Below, in pieces: positions 1 to 7,456 of a DNA stretch of 17,750 bases. Where the stretch lies: contig DYSK01000033.1 in NCBI GenBank assembly GCA_020718315.1, positions 1-17,750 on the forward strand, given 5' to 3'. The first letter of the stretch is position 1. Each line of letters starts with the position of its first letter. Position numbers and translations under genes: made by a program. The notes beneath the pieces were generated by a model. The model saw nothing but the letters and a program-made list of their open reading frames with translations. It searched no databases and had not been told where the DNA came from. Origin of the DNA: Draconibacterium orientale (GTDB lineage: Bacteria; Bacteroidota; Bacteroidia; Bacteroidales; UBA12170).

Positions 1-5
1 TTTTT

Positions 6-398
6 TTATGTATTAAAGGCTTCTTGAAGTGCCAAAATAAGTCGCTTTTCTTCCGTAACAATCCCTGCATAGGCTTTTGCAACGCGTATGATTGCTTGAA
101 TGCAAAGTTCCTTTACTTCTAGTGTAAATAAGGTTTTGTTTTGAGAATAATAATATAAAAAAGATTCCAAAGCGACTTGTTTAGAAGTGGATGAATTCAA
201 ATCATTGAAAAAACCCGACTCGGCCAATAAAGCATTGAAATTTGCAATTTCTTGAGAAGAATCGGGCAAATATTCCGAAATCAGTTGGCGTGTAATCTTG
301 TGAATTTCTTCTATTTCTTCGTCTTGTACCTGACTATCTGATATGGCAATGGCGTAAAGCAATTCACCAAAAGCAGTATAAAACCGATGATTGATCAT
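6..398 (-). CDS. TerB-like small helical protein
   Basis: A 130-residue protein without signal peptide or membrane segment, so probably cytoplasmic. It reads as an all-helical TerB-like fold. The N-terminal part (about residues 8-35) has the TerB pattern of a small hydrophobic helix (FGELLYAIAISD) followed by an acidic turn and a Glu-rich helix (DEEIEEIHKI), which in TerB-family proteins carries metal-binding acidic residues. The C-terminal part repeats the pattern with a helix ending in GIVTEEKRLI. The family is linked to tellurite resistance and stress, but many single-domain members have no known function and none can be assigned here. The start is ATG at 398; the stop lies 6 bases from the window edge, so the downstream neighbour is unseen. 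It is separated from the next minus-strand unit by a terminator at 441-476, so it is probably transcribed on its own. The fold call is from pattern recognition only. Confidence 0.6.
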   Translation of the reverse strand: MINHRFYTAFGELLYAIAISDSQVQDEEIEEIHKITRQLISEYLPDSSQEIANFNALLAESGFFNDLNSSTSKQVALESFLYYYSQNKTLFTLEVKELCIQAIIRVAKAYAGIVTEEKRLILALQEAFNT

Positions 399-440
399 TT
401 TATTGACTTTGAATGGCTAAATATACTAAGTTTTGGCTGT

Positions 441-476
441 AAAATAAAAAAAGCGATCATTTTTAATGGATCGCTT
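441..476 (-). terminator. Intrinsic terminator of the dehydrogenase/HD/hydro-lyase unit
   Basis: A perfect 8-bp stem (AAGCGATC at 451-458 pairing with GATCGCTT at 469-476) encloses a 10-base loop. On the minus strand it is followed by a run of T interrupted once by A (the complement of the A-rich stretch 441-450). It lies 24 bases past the stop codon of the hydro-lyase gene, the right place to end that transcript before the TerB-like gene. The sequence shows a textbook rho-independent terminator; its use is inferred. Confidence 0.85.
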
Positions 477-499
477 CTTTCAAGAAAAATATTCAAAGC

Positions 500-2302
500 T
501 TAAAACAAACCGCCTTGCTGATAAATTTCCATCTGCACTTCATAAAAAGGATTCGCCTGGATATGTGTATTTTTAGTCCGATTTTCTATTTTACCTGACT
601 CAAAGTTGATCCGAATCTGATCGCCATTGTTTAACGATAATCCATCGACAGAACGATAGGTGAGAATTGGAAAAGCGGCATTGATGGCATTTCGTTCGTA
701 AATAGCGCCAAACGATTCGGCAACAATGGCTTGAACTCCCAACGCGACAAAACAATCGACTGCTTGTTGGCGTGAACTTCCGCTTCCAAAATTCTTCGAA
801 ACAAAAACAATGTCGCCTATTTTTGCTTTCTTGGCAAAGTCTTCATGTCCTTTCAAATTATCGAACGTATATTGGCCCATTTCGCTTATTTCGGTGATGG
901 CCAAATAGCGGTTGTGGAATATCATATCGGTGTCGATATTGTCTTCATCGATTAACCAAGCCCGGCCTTCAACAATCTTTGGTTTCTCAATTATTTTCTG
1001 TTCTTGATGTGCTTTTTGCATCCGCTCCAGCTTTTCTTCCGGATGAAATTCCAATGGTTTTTCCGGAATGTGGTTTTCATCGGTAATATAACCTGCAATA
1101 GCCGATGCAGCAACAGAAGCCGGCGAAGCCAAATAAACACTTCCTTTGCCTTGTTTTCCCCGAAAATTTCGATTGCCGGTACTAATGGTAATTTCGCCCA
1201 CTCCATTTTGTCCAACTTGTCCCGCAGCACAACCGGCACATCCGGCATTTGAAATAAGTGCGCCGGCCGTTTTGAAAGTCGAAAAAAGCCCTTCTTCCAT
1301 CGCCTGTCGCCATACATCGTCGGTAGAAGGAACTATCTTTAAAACTACGCCAGGTGCCAACTTGCGCCCGTTTATCACTCTGGCTACTTCGCGCAAATCT
1401 TCAATTCGCCCATTGGTACAACTTCCTACAAAAGCAGAATCAATTTTTATTTTGGCTTGCTCCGGAATAGCAACGGTGTCGTGCGGAGCACCCGGAAGTG
1501 CTACCATTCTTACAAATTTTGTAGCGTCAATTTCAATCACTTGGCTGTATTTTGCATCTGGATCGGCAGCAATTTTTTCTAAAGTTCTGCCGCTTGCTTT
1601 TTCAGAATAAGCCATGATTTCGTCGTTGGGAGGGAAGAGAAGAATAATCACACCCATTTCTGTTCCCATGCTGGCAATGGTAATCCTGTCGGAAAGACTC
1701 ATTTGGTCAATCAATTCGCCATACAATTCAACGGAATAGCCCAGCAAGGAGTTCGCGCCAAATTTGTTCAAAAGATTCAAAACAATGTCTTTTGAACTCA
1801 CATTTTTTGGTGGAAACCCATCGAAAATTAATTTGATAGATTCGGGGACTTTGAACCAAACTTTTCCGCGATTGAATGCCGCAGCAATATCCTGATCGCC
1901 CATTCCTTGACCAAATGCGCCGATTGCACCCAAAATATTAGCGTGCGAATCTGTGGTTACGGCAGTAGATCCAGGAACTACAATTCCCTCGTTGATCATC
2001 GTATGCGTGCCTATTCCATGATCTATATCATATACTTTAATGCCATTGTTCCGCGCCCAAACACGAACAAATTGCTGATTTACAGCATATTTTTGATCCG
2101 AACCGGTTGGGTTTGTATCGAATGTAAAAAAAGTTTTTGCAGGATTTTCAATACTTAGTTTTTTGTCGATAATCGTTTTTACAACATTTGGCCCTCCAAA
2201 ATCGCGAGCGGCACGTGCATCTATTTCAATGTCAACAATATCACCGGGTTTTACAAAATCGTATTTGGAATGATTGGCTATAATTTTTTCAATTAAATTC
2301 AT
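500..2302 (-). CDS. Fused LeuC-LeuD-type aconitase-family hydro-lyase
   Basis: A 600-residue [4Fe-4S] hydro-lyase with the large (LeuC-like) and swivel (LeuD-like) parts in one chain. Family enzymes isomerise citrate, homocitrate or isopropylmalate by dehydration and rehydration. Residues about 1-430 carry the catalytic part: TTDSHANILGAIGAFG, SCTNGR with C295, and GCAGC with C355 and C358, the usual three cluster ligands. Residues about 445-600 form the swivel domain, with the LeuD-type motifs NIDTDMI, KNFGSGSSRQQA and NAINAAFPIL. The substrate loop after RYL reads AITE rather than the YLRT or YLVY/YLVM sequences typical of homoaconitases and isopropylmalate isomerases, so the substrate cannot be read off. 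Aconitate hydratase is the simplest guess given the dehydrogenase upstream; homoaconitase or isopropylmalate isomerase are alternatives. The ATG at 2302 is preferred: a TTG at 2341 would extend it, but would add a charged tail unlike the family and overlap the HD gene. Last gene of its unit. Confidence 0.85.
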   Translation of the reverse strand: MNLIEKIIANHSKYDFVKPGDIVDIEIDARAARDFGGPNVVKTIIDKKLSIENPAKTFFTFDTNPTGSDQKYAVNQQFVRVWARNNGIKVYDIDHGIGTHTMINEGIVVPGSTAVTTDSHANILGAIGAFGQGMGDQDIAAAFNRGKVWFKVPESIKLIFDGFPPKNVSSKDIVLNLLNKFGANSLLGYSVELYGELIDQMSLSDRITIASMGTEMGVIILLFPPNDEIMAYSEKASGRTLEKIAADPDAKYSQVIEIDATKFVRMVALPGAPHDTVAIPEQAKIKIDSAFVGSCTNGRIEDLREVARVINGRKLAPGVVLKIVPSTDDVWRQAMEEGLFSTFKTAGALISNAGCAGCAAGQVGQNGVGEITISTGNRNFRGKQGKGSVYLASPASVAASAIAGYITDENHIPEKPLEFHPEEKLERMQKAHQEQKIIEKPKIVEGRAWLIDEDNIDTDMIFHNRYLAITEISEMGQYTFDNLKGHEDFAKKAKIGDIVFVSKNFGSGSSRQQAVDCFVALGVQAIVAESFGAIYERNAINAAFPILTYRSVDGLSLNNGDQIRINFESGKIENRTKNTHIQANPFYEVQMEIYQQGGLF

Positions 2303-2330
2303 AAATTTAGTTTGTTTTTGGGTTCGACTT

Positions 2331-2888
2331 TCATCCTCCAATTTTCAGTCGGTCTTTAAATGGAAGGAAAGTCATAAAGTCGCAATGATGAACTAAATAA
2401 GCCTCAGTGGTTCTTTTTATCATATTTCCTTCGTCAGCGTGTGCAGCAATGATATGACAAACTTCGGCCGGAACACCGGCCTGTTCTGCAAGCGAAACGC
2501 CCGAAAACGGATGACGGAGAAATTTACCATAGTTTCCCTGAATGGCTTTTCCATTGTTATCAAGTTCATATTCAAGAAGTTTTCCTACATCGGCCAGAAT
2601 TGCTCCGGCTATCAAAACATCCATGTCCACCTTTAATTCGCCATGATACATCTGGTTTATTTTTTCACCTGCATCGCGGACAATATGAACAACGGATCGT
2701 TTGTGGTCCATAAAAGTTACTTTTAGATCGGGGCCAGCCAACAAAGTGAAAGGAATGCGGTTTAAATCTTGGGCAGTTAAAACGCTTCGTTCCAATGCCA
2801 ATTCCCAGGTTTTGGCTGTTTTATTGCGCAACTCCTCATTCTGAATCCAATTTAATTCGGGCCAAAGTGCGAATACTTCTTCAGTCAT
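2331..2888 (-). CDS. HD-fold protein with altered HD dyad
   Basis: A 185-residue cytoplasmic protein of the HD/HDIG phosphohydrolase fold, lying between a dehydrogenase and a hydro-lyase on the same strand. The ordered metal-site residues are visible: H68 in VVHIVRDAG, D100 in ILADVGK, H126 in RHPFSG, H150 in AAHADEG and D170 in HHCDFM. The position that is normally the His of the His-Asp dyad is Ala (A99; codon GCC on the coding strand), so one metal ligand is missing while the rest are kept. HD enzymes usually hydrolyse phosphomonoesters or nucleotides; whether this protein is active, or binds a ligand in a regulatory way, cannot be told. The stop is 28 bases before the next gene's ATG, and 128 bases separate its start from the dehydrogenase stop, with no terminator seen. 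Its position suggests a role tied to the neighbouring hydroxy-acid enzymes. The fold is confident, the function unknown. Confidence 0.8.
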   Translation of the reverse strand: MTEEVFALWPELNWIQNEELRNKTAKTWELALERSVLTAQDLNRIPFTLLAGPDLKVTFMDHKRSVVHIVRDAGEKINQMYHGELKVDMDVLIAGAILADVGKLLEYELDNNGKAIQGNYGKFLRHPFSGVSLAEQAGVPAEVCHIIAAHADEGNMIKRTTEAYLVHHCDFMTFLPFKDRLKIGG

Positions 2889-3016
2889 AGTTTTCTGTTT
2901 TTTAAAAAATCATTCAATAAATTGATTATTTAGCTTCATAAAAGAAATATGTACAAAATCTGACCGCTAAAAAGCATTCCATTTTCAGACCAATACAGTT
3001 TCTATTTTGGTAGATA

Positions 3017-4216
3017 TTAGTTCAATTTTTCAATAATTGCATCGGTCATTTGTTGGGTAGAAGCAGCTCCTTTTTCAATCACACCGGGTCGTCCAACCAT
3101 TTTAAGCATATCGTAGGTTTTTACTTTGCCTTCGGCAATAACTTCGGCAACGGCTGCTCTAATTTTTTTTGCAATAGAGGCTTCTCCAATGAAATCGAGC
3201 ATCATGCAAGCCGATTCGATCATCGCAATTGGGTTTACAATTGAAACATCGTATTCGGCATATTTAGGAGCAGAACCATGAGTTGGTTCAAAAACACCAA
3301 TTCCGGAATCGGGATTCATTTGGGCAGAGGCGGCAAAACCTAAGCCTCCAATCAATCCGGCAAATCCATCGGAAACGATATCGCCAAACATATTTCCGGC
3401 AACAATAACTCCATAATTTTCAGGGTTTTTTGTAAGCCACATCATTTGAGCATCTATATTTGTATTCCACAACTCAATCGTTGGATAATCGGCTTTCTGT
3501 ATTTCTTGAGCCATTTTATACATCATGCCCGAGGTTTCACGGATTACATTGGGTTTTTCGCATAAAGTAACAGATGGATAGTTGTATTTTTTTGCATGTT
3601 CAAAAGCAGCTCTCAGAATTCGTTCGGTTGCTTTTTTTGTAAAAATACGGGTGGAGATGGAAATTTCTTCTTTGGGTGTACTTCCAAAATTTTGAACAAA
3701 TTTGGGATGAGTCATCATTCCTTCGTACACCAATTGTGGAGGATTTGTCCATTCCACACCGCCATAAAGACCTTCCGTATTTTGACGAAAGATGACGGCA
3801 TCGACAAGCGGTTCTTCAATTTCTCCATTTATTCCTCGGCGTATGAAATTAAGCGGATTTCCGAGATACGATTTTGTTGGGCGTATGCAAATATCCAAAC
3901 CAAAATGCTGGCGAAGTCCAACAATAGGGCTGGAATACACCAATCCTTTCGTTCTCAATTCAGGCGCCAATTCGTTGAAAGCAGCCTCTTTGGGCTTTGA
4001 AGTAATAGCTCCAAAAAGTGCAATTTTGTGTTCAGCAATCAGATCGAGTGTGCGCTGTGGCAATGGATTTCCCTGTTTTGTCCAGAATTCCCAGCCGATA
4101 TCGCCTTCAATATATTCTGCCTCAAAACCAGCAGCTTCTATTACTCTCAAAGTTTCTTCCAATACCACCCGGCCAATTCCATCGCCGGGCAAGCTTACAA
4201 TTGTTCTTTTTGCCAT
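3017..4216 (-). CDS. Isocitrate/isopropylmalate-type beta-decarboxylating dehydrogenase
   Basis: A 399-residue NAD(P)-dependent enzyme that would oxidise and decarboxylate a 2-hydroxy-3-carboxy acid such as isocitrate. The family residues are all present: LPGDGIG near the N-terminus; R102, R112 and R144 (matching R119, R129 and R153 of E. coli isocitrate dehydrogenase) for the malate moiety; Y151 and K220 as catalytic pair; and D254, D278 and D282 as metal ligands in NMFGDIVSD. The substrate-discriminating helix reads SSPIVGLR: the serine matching E. coli S113 is kept (S96) but Asn115 is Ile. SPIV-LR is reminiscent of fungal homoisocitrate dehydrogenases. HGSAPKY carries the Lys-Tyr pair that contacts the NADP 2'-phosphate in E. 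coli Icd (K344/Y345), which hints at NADP. True isocitrate dehydrogenase is the favoured reading; homoisocitrate or isopropylmalate activity is not excluded. First gene of a three-gene unit with its own promoter. Confidence 0.85.
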   Translation of the reverse strand: MAKRTIVSLPGDGIGRVVLEETLRVIEAAGFEAEYIEGDIGWEFWTKQGNPLPQRTLDLIAEHKIALFGAITSKPKEAAFNELAPELRTKGLVYSSPIVGLRQHFGLDICIRPTKSYLGNPLNFIRRGINGEIEEPLVDAVIFRQNTEGLYGGVEWTNPPQLVYEGMMTHPKFVQNFGSTPKEEISISTRIFTKKATERILRAAFEHAKKYNYPSVTLCEKPNVIRETSGMMYKMAQEIQKADYPTIELWNTNIDAQMMWLTKNPENYGVIVAGNMFGDIVSDGFAGLIGGLGFAASAQMNPDSGIGVFEPTHGSAPKYAEYDVSIVNPIAMIESACMMLDFIGEASIAKKIRAAVAEVIAEGKVKTYDMLKMVGRPGVIEKGAASTQQMTDAIIEKLN

Positions 4217-4241
4217 TCTTTTTTTTATTTATTGATTGGTT

Positions 4242-4272
4242 CAAAAGTAGCGAGTATTCGTCGTTTTGCCAA
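4242..4272 (-). promoter_or_regulatory. Bacteroidota-type promoter of the dehydrogenase unit
   Basis: On the minus strand, TTG (4272-4270) is followed by a 20-base spacer and TACTTTTG (4249-4242). This fits the Bacteroidota sigma factor consensus TTG / TAnnTTTG with normal spacing. It lies 25 bases upstream of the dehydrogenase ATG. This is the best complete promoter in the window; use is inferred from consensus. Confidence 0.75.
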
Positions 4273-4387
4273 CAGAATTGTCCGATTTTCTAACATTATT
4301 TATAAAGAACAAATTAACATTTTTGCTTACATCGATCAAAACGAAATGGCGGCTTTAATAAGATAGGAGAGAAGCGGCATTATTTTA

Positions 4388-4395
4388 TACTTTTG
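4388..4395 (+). promoter_or_regulatory. Bacteroidota -7 element before the nucleotidyltransferase gene
   Basis: TACTTTTG matches TAnnTTTG exactly and ends 32 bases before the GTG start at 4428. No TTG is found at the expected -33 distance, so only the -7 half is supported. Together with 4242-4272 it makes this 211-bp gap a divergent promoter region; nothing else is visible in the gap. Confidence 0.5.
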
Positions 4396-4427
4396 CAAAA
4401 AAAAATCGAAATTCAATATTTTCAATT

Positions 4428-5849
4428 GTGAAGGATTTTCTGAATCATACTATATTTAAAACCATTGCACGTATTTCCAATGAAATGGGTGTTGAAACCT
4501 ATGTGATTGGTGGATTTGTTCGCGATAGCTTTCTGAAACGTCCATCTTCAGACATTGATATTGTGGTGTTGGGAAGCGGTATTGAAATGGCAATGCAAGT
4601 TGCTCACGCATTGGACTCGAGTATTCAGGTGAAGGTTTTTAAAAATTTCGGAACGGCCATGTTTCACTTTCGGGGCGAAAAAAACTGGGAAGTAGAATTT
4701 GTAGGCGCCCGAAAAGAATCGTATCGATTGGATTCGCGCAAACCAATTGTCGAAGATGGAAGTTTGGAAGATGATCAAAAAAGACGTGATTTTACTATCA
4801 ATGCTTTGGCTTTCAGTCTGAATAAAAAGAATTTTGGAGAGATGATTGATCCATTCGGCGGTTTATCAGATATGGAGCAGAAATGCATCAAAACGCCACT
4901 CAATCCTGACATCACTTATTCTGATGATCCATTGAGAATGATGCGTGCTATTCGATTTGCAAGTCAATTGAATTTTAAAATTGAAACTGAATCCTTTCTA
5001 GCAATCAATCGAAATGCGCACCGCATACAAATTGTTTCAAAAGAAAGAGTAGTGGAGGAACTAAACAAAATCATTCTAAGTTCAAAGCCTTCTGTAGGTT
5101 TCAATCTACTCGATAAATCAGGTTTGCTTTCTTATGTTTTCCCTCAATTGCTTGCATTGAAAGGAACTGAAACAGTGAATGGGATTGGCCATAAAGACAA
5201 TTTTTATCATACGTTAGAAGTGTTGGATAATCTCTCTAAACATTCGAACGATCTTTGGTTACGCTGGGCTGCCATTTTACACGACATTGCAAAACCCACT
5301 ACAAAACGTTTTGTTGACGGCCAAGGGTGGACTTTTCATGGTCATGAATTCAAGGGCGCTAAAATGGTTCCCAAAATTTTCGATTCATTAAAACTTCCTA
5401 TGAACGAAAAAATGCGTTTTGTCCAAAAACTGGTTTTGTTGCATCTTCGTCCCATTGTATTGTCGCAAGAAATTGTGACAGATAGTGCTATCCGGCGCTT
5501 GCTTTTTGATGCCGGCAATGAGATTGATGATTTAATGACGCTTTGCGAAGCGGATATTACATCTAAAAATGAATCGAAGGTTCAGAAATTTCTGAACAAT
5601 TTCAAGATTGTAAGAGAAAAATTAATCGAAATAGAAGAAAAAGACCGCATTCGGAATTGGCAACCACCCATTAGCGGCGAATTGATAATGCAAGTATTTG
5701 ATATAAAACCAAGTAAAGAAGTAGGCTGGATTAAAGACGCCATTCGAAATGCCATATTGGATGGAGTTATTGGAAATGGCTTTCAGGAAGCCTATGATTT
5801 TATGCTTTCGAAAGGAAAAGAACTGGGTTTTAAACCTATATCAAAGTAA
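4428..5849 (+). CDS. CCA tRNA nucleotidyltransferase / poly(A) polymerase with HD domain
   Basis: A 473-residue class II nucleotidyltransferase, cytoplasmic, acting on RNA 3' ends: addition or repair of the tRNA CCA end is the usual job of Bacteroidota members, poly(A) tailing the alternative. The head domain shows VIGGFVRD (residues 26-33), the metal-binding pair D42/D44 in SDIDIVVLG, the RRDFTINALAF motif from R119, and DDPLRMMRAIRFA for nucleotide recognition. A C-terminal HD domain (about 255-390) has H261 and the dyad H285-D286 (LHDIAK), with FHGHEFKGA further on, so it looks intact; in family members this domain removes 2',3'-cyclic phosphate or acts as a phosphatase. The start is GTG, because no in-frame ATG lies upstream close to the -7 element and the N-terminus already matches the family length. 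It stands alone, 147 bases before the next gene. Confidence 0.9.
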   Translation: MKDFLNHTIFKTIARISNEMGVETYVIGGFVRDSFLKRPSSDIDIVVLGSGIEMAMQVAHALDSSIQVKVFKNFGTAMFHFRGEKNWEVEFVGARKESYRLDSRKPIVEDGSLEDDQKRRDFTINALAFSLNKKNFGEMIDPFGGLSDMEQKCIKTPLNPDITYSDDPLRMMRAIRFASQLNFKIETESFLAINRNAHRIQIVSKERVVEELNKIILSSKPSVGFNLLDKSGLLSYVFPQLLALKGTETVNGIGHKDNFYHTLEVLDNLSKHSNDLWLRWAAILHDIAKPTTKRFVDGQGWTFHGHEFKGAKMVPKIFDSLKLPMNEKMRFVQKLVLLHLRPIVLSQEIVTDSAIRRLLFDAGNEIDDLMTLCEADITSKNESKVQKFLNNFKIVREKLIEIEEKDRIRNWQPPISGELIMQVFDIKPSKEVGWIKDAIRNAILDGVIGNGFQEAYDFMLSKGKELGFKPISK

Positions 5850-5964
5850 TTCTAGCTTCCAAAATCGCTCGAAATCGGCTTTTGATTGTGCTGAAGGAAA
5901 TTAAAATTCAGTGCTTCTTCACCCTTAAAAAAGCTTAAATAAAAGGCCAACCTAATTATTTTTG

Positions 5965-5972
5965 TACATTTG
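5965..5972 (+). promoter_or_regulatory. Bacteroidota -7 element before the aminopeptidase gene
   Basis: TACATTTG fits TAnnTTTG and lies 24 bases upstream of the ATG at 5997. A TTG at the -33 position is not evident. The remaining 5850-5964 stretch has one weak inverted repeat without a T-run and no gene. Confidence 0.5.
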
Positions 5973-5996
5973 AAAACAAATTAAACAGACCTAATT

Positions 5997-7391
5997 ATGT
6001 TTCAAGCACACGTTTACACAAACCGTAGAAATAAATTAAAAAGCCTGGTAAATTCAGGAATCTTATTATTTATTGGAAATCAAGAAGCTTCGTACAACTA
6101 TCTTGCAAATACCTATCATTTTCGTCAAGACAGTAACTTTTTGTATTTTTTTGGACTTGATTTATACAATCTAGTTGGATTGATCGACTTAGACGAGAAG
6201 AAAGAATTTATTTTTGGCAATGATGTAGATATGGACGACATTATTTGGATGGGACCTCAACCTAGTATTGCCGAACAAGCCAAGCAAGTTGGAATAGAAA
6301 ATACAACTGATTTATCCGCTTTGGCTCAATATATTACCAAAGCCCAAGAGCATGGTCGGAAAATACACATCTCTCCAACGTATCGCAATACTCACCTCAT
6401 TCAATTGGCCGATTTATTTGGCGTTTCTCACAAAGAAGTCAAAAATTTTGTTTCCGTCGAATTGATAAAAGCCATCGTCAGCCTACGCGAAATCAAAGAA
6501 GAAATAGAGATTGAAGAAATAGAAAAAGCCATGGATATTGCTTACGATATGCATACAACTTCTATGCGAATGGCTTATCCCGGTCGTGTCGAGAGAGAAA
6601 TTGCAGGCACTATAGAAGGTATCAGTTTGGCAAAAGGAAGTGCTGTTTCTTTTCCGATTATTTTAAGTGTTCAAGGCGAAACGCTCCACAATCATTATCA
6701 TGGAAATGTTTTGCAAGTCGGACAAATGATGGTGACCGATGCCGGAGCAGAAACGACAATGCATTATGCCAGCGATATCACCAGAACTGTTCCTGTTGGC
6801 GGAAAATTCAACGAACGTCAGAAAGGAATTTATCAAGCCGTTTTGGATGCAAATATGAGCGCAATCGAAGCTATTCGGCCTGGAATTGAATACCGCGATA
6901 TCCATTTTCTTGCTGCCAAAGTTTTGGTTGAAGGTTTAATAAAAGTGGGCTTGATGAAAGGCGACGCTGCCGCTGCCGTACAAGCCGAAGCACATACTTT
7001 GTTTATGCCTCACGGACTTGGACATCAAATGGGCTTAGACGTTCATGATATGGAATCTTTGGGCGAAAATTTTGTAGGCTACGATGAAAATACAAAAAGA
7101 GCTACCACTTTCGGCACTGCTTATCTTCGAATGGGGAAAGAAATGAAAGCAGGAATTGTTTTAACGGTCGAACCTGGTTGCTATTTCATTCCTGCATTGA
7201 TTGATCTGTGGAAATCCGAAAATAAAAATGCGGAATTTATCAATTATGGATTACTCGAATCGTACAAAGATTTTGGCGGTATTCGGATCGAAGACGATAT
7301 TTTAGTGACCGAAACAAGCCACCGAGTGCTTGGCAAACCGATACCAAAAACAATAGACGACATCGAAGCCACTATGGCCAACAAAATTTAA
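5997..7391 (+). CDS. Xaa-Pro aminopeptidase (M24B metallopeptidase)
   Basis: A 464-residue cytoplasmic peptidase that removes an N-terminal residue preceding proline, used in turnover of proline-containing peptides. Residues about 1-165 form the AMP_N creatinase-like domain (YHFRQDSNFLYFFGLD). Residues about 175-450 form the pita-bread catalytic domain. The five di-metal ligands are visible: D248 in VTDAGAE, D260 in SDITRTVPVGG, H343 in HGLGHQMGLDVHD, E392 in VEPGCYF and E432 in GGIRIEDD; the second catalytic His of VHD (H350) is also kept. Length and motif order are as in E. coli PepP. There is no signal peptide. It has its own -7 element upstream and an intrinsic terminator immediately downstream, so it is likely monocistronic. 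The family call is firm; the exact preference for Xaa-Pro over dipeptides (prolidase) is inferred from the N-terminal domain and length. Confidence 0.92.
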   Translation: MFQAHVYTNRRNKLKSLVNSGILLFIGNQEASYNYLANTYHFRQDSNFLYFFGLDLYNLVGLIDLDEKKEFIFGNDVDMDDIIWMGPQPSIAEQAKQVGIENTTDLSALAQYITKAQEHGRKIHISPTYRNTHLIQLADLFGVSHKEVKNFVSVELIKAIVSLREIKEEIEIEEIEKAMDIAYDMHTTSMRMAYPGRVEREIAGTIEGISLAKGSAVSFPIILSVQGETLHNHYHGNVLQVGQMMVTDAGAETTMHYASDITRTVPVGGKFNERQKGIYQAVLDANMSAIEAIRPGIEYRDIHFLAAKVLVEGLIKVGLMKGDAAAAVQAEAHTLFMPHGLGHQMGLDVHDMESLGENFVGYDENTKRATTFGTAYLRMGKEMKAGIVLTVEPGCYFIPALIDLWKSENKNAEFINYGLLESYKDFGGIRIEDDILVTETSHRVLGKPIPKTIDDIEATMANKI

Positions 7392-7397
7392 AAATGG

Positions 7398-7425
7398 AGG
7401 CTCGATAAATGTCGGGCTTTTTTTT
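7398..7425 (+). terminator. Intrinsic terminator after the aminopeptidase gene
   Basis: A 6-bp stem (GCTCGA at 7400-7405 with TCGGGC at 7412-7417, one G-T pair) and a 6-base loop are followed by eight T (7418-7425). It lies just after the aminopeptidase stop and ends only five bases before the ATG of the following gene, so it also sits in that gene's leader. It may act as a plain terminator or as an attenuator for the downstream pair. Confidence 0.7.
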
Positions 7426-7456
7426 CGATTATGGGAGCATCAGAATATGTGAATAA
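7409..7456 (+). CDS. Possible 15-codon leader ORF
   Basis: A short reading frame starts at ATG 7409, eight bases after a GGAGG (7396-7400), runs for 15 codons through the terminator stem and T-tract, and stops at TAA 7454-7456, overlapping the start of the 161-aa gene in another frame. Strong Shine-Dalgarno sequences are rare in this window and in the phylum, which makes GGAGG at good spacing noticeable. The encoded peptide (three consecutive Phe near the start) matches nothing I know. It may be chance; it could also be a leader peptide coupling translation to the terminator. Confidence 0.2.
   Translation: MSGFFFDYGSIRICE

Noticed and set aside
1146..1610. 154-codon open frame on the plus strand
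   Set aside because: Antisense to the iron-sulfur region of the hydro-lyase; no promoter and no recognisable motif.
2303..2341. N-terminal extension of the hydro-lyase to a TTG at 2341
   Set aside because: It would overlap the end of the HD gene, use TTG, and add a charged 13-residue tail unlike the family start; the ATG at 2302 begins the conserved region.
2889..3016. 128-bp gap between the dehydrogenase and HD genes as a possible separate promoter or terminator
   Set aside because: No TAnnTTTG element in the right orientation and no hairpin with T-run was found; weak 5-bp inverted repeat only.
5885..5925. Inverted repeat GTGCTGAA ... TTCAGTGC after the nucleotidyltransferase gene
   Set aside because: The stem has two G-T pairs and is not followed by a T-run, so it is not a convincing terminator.
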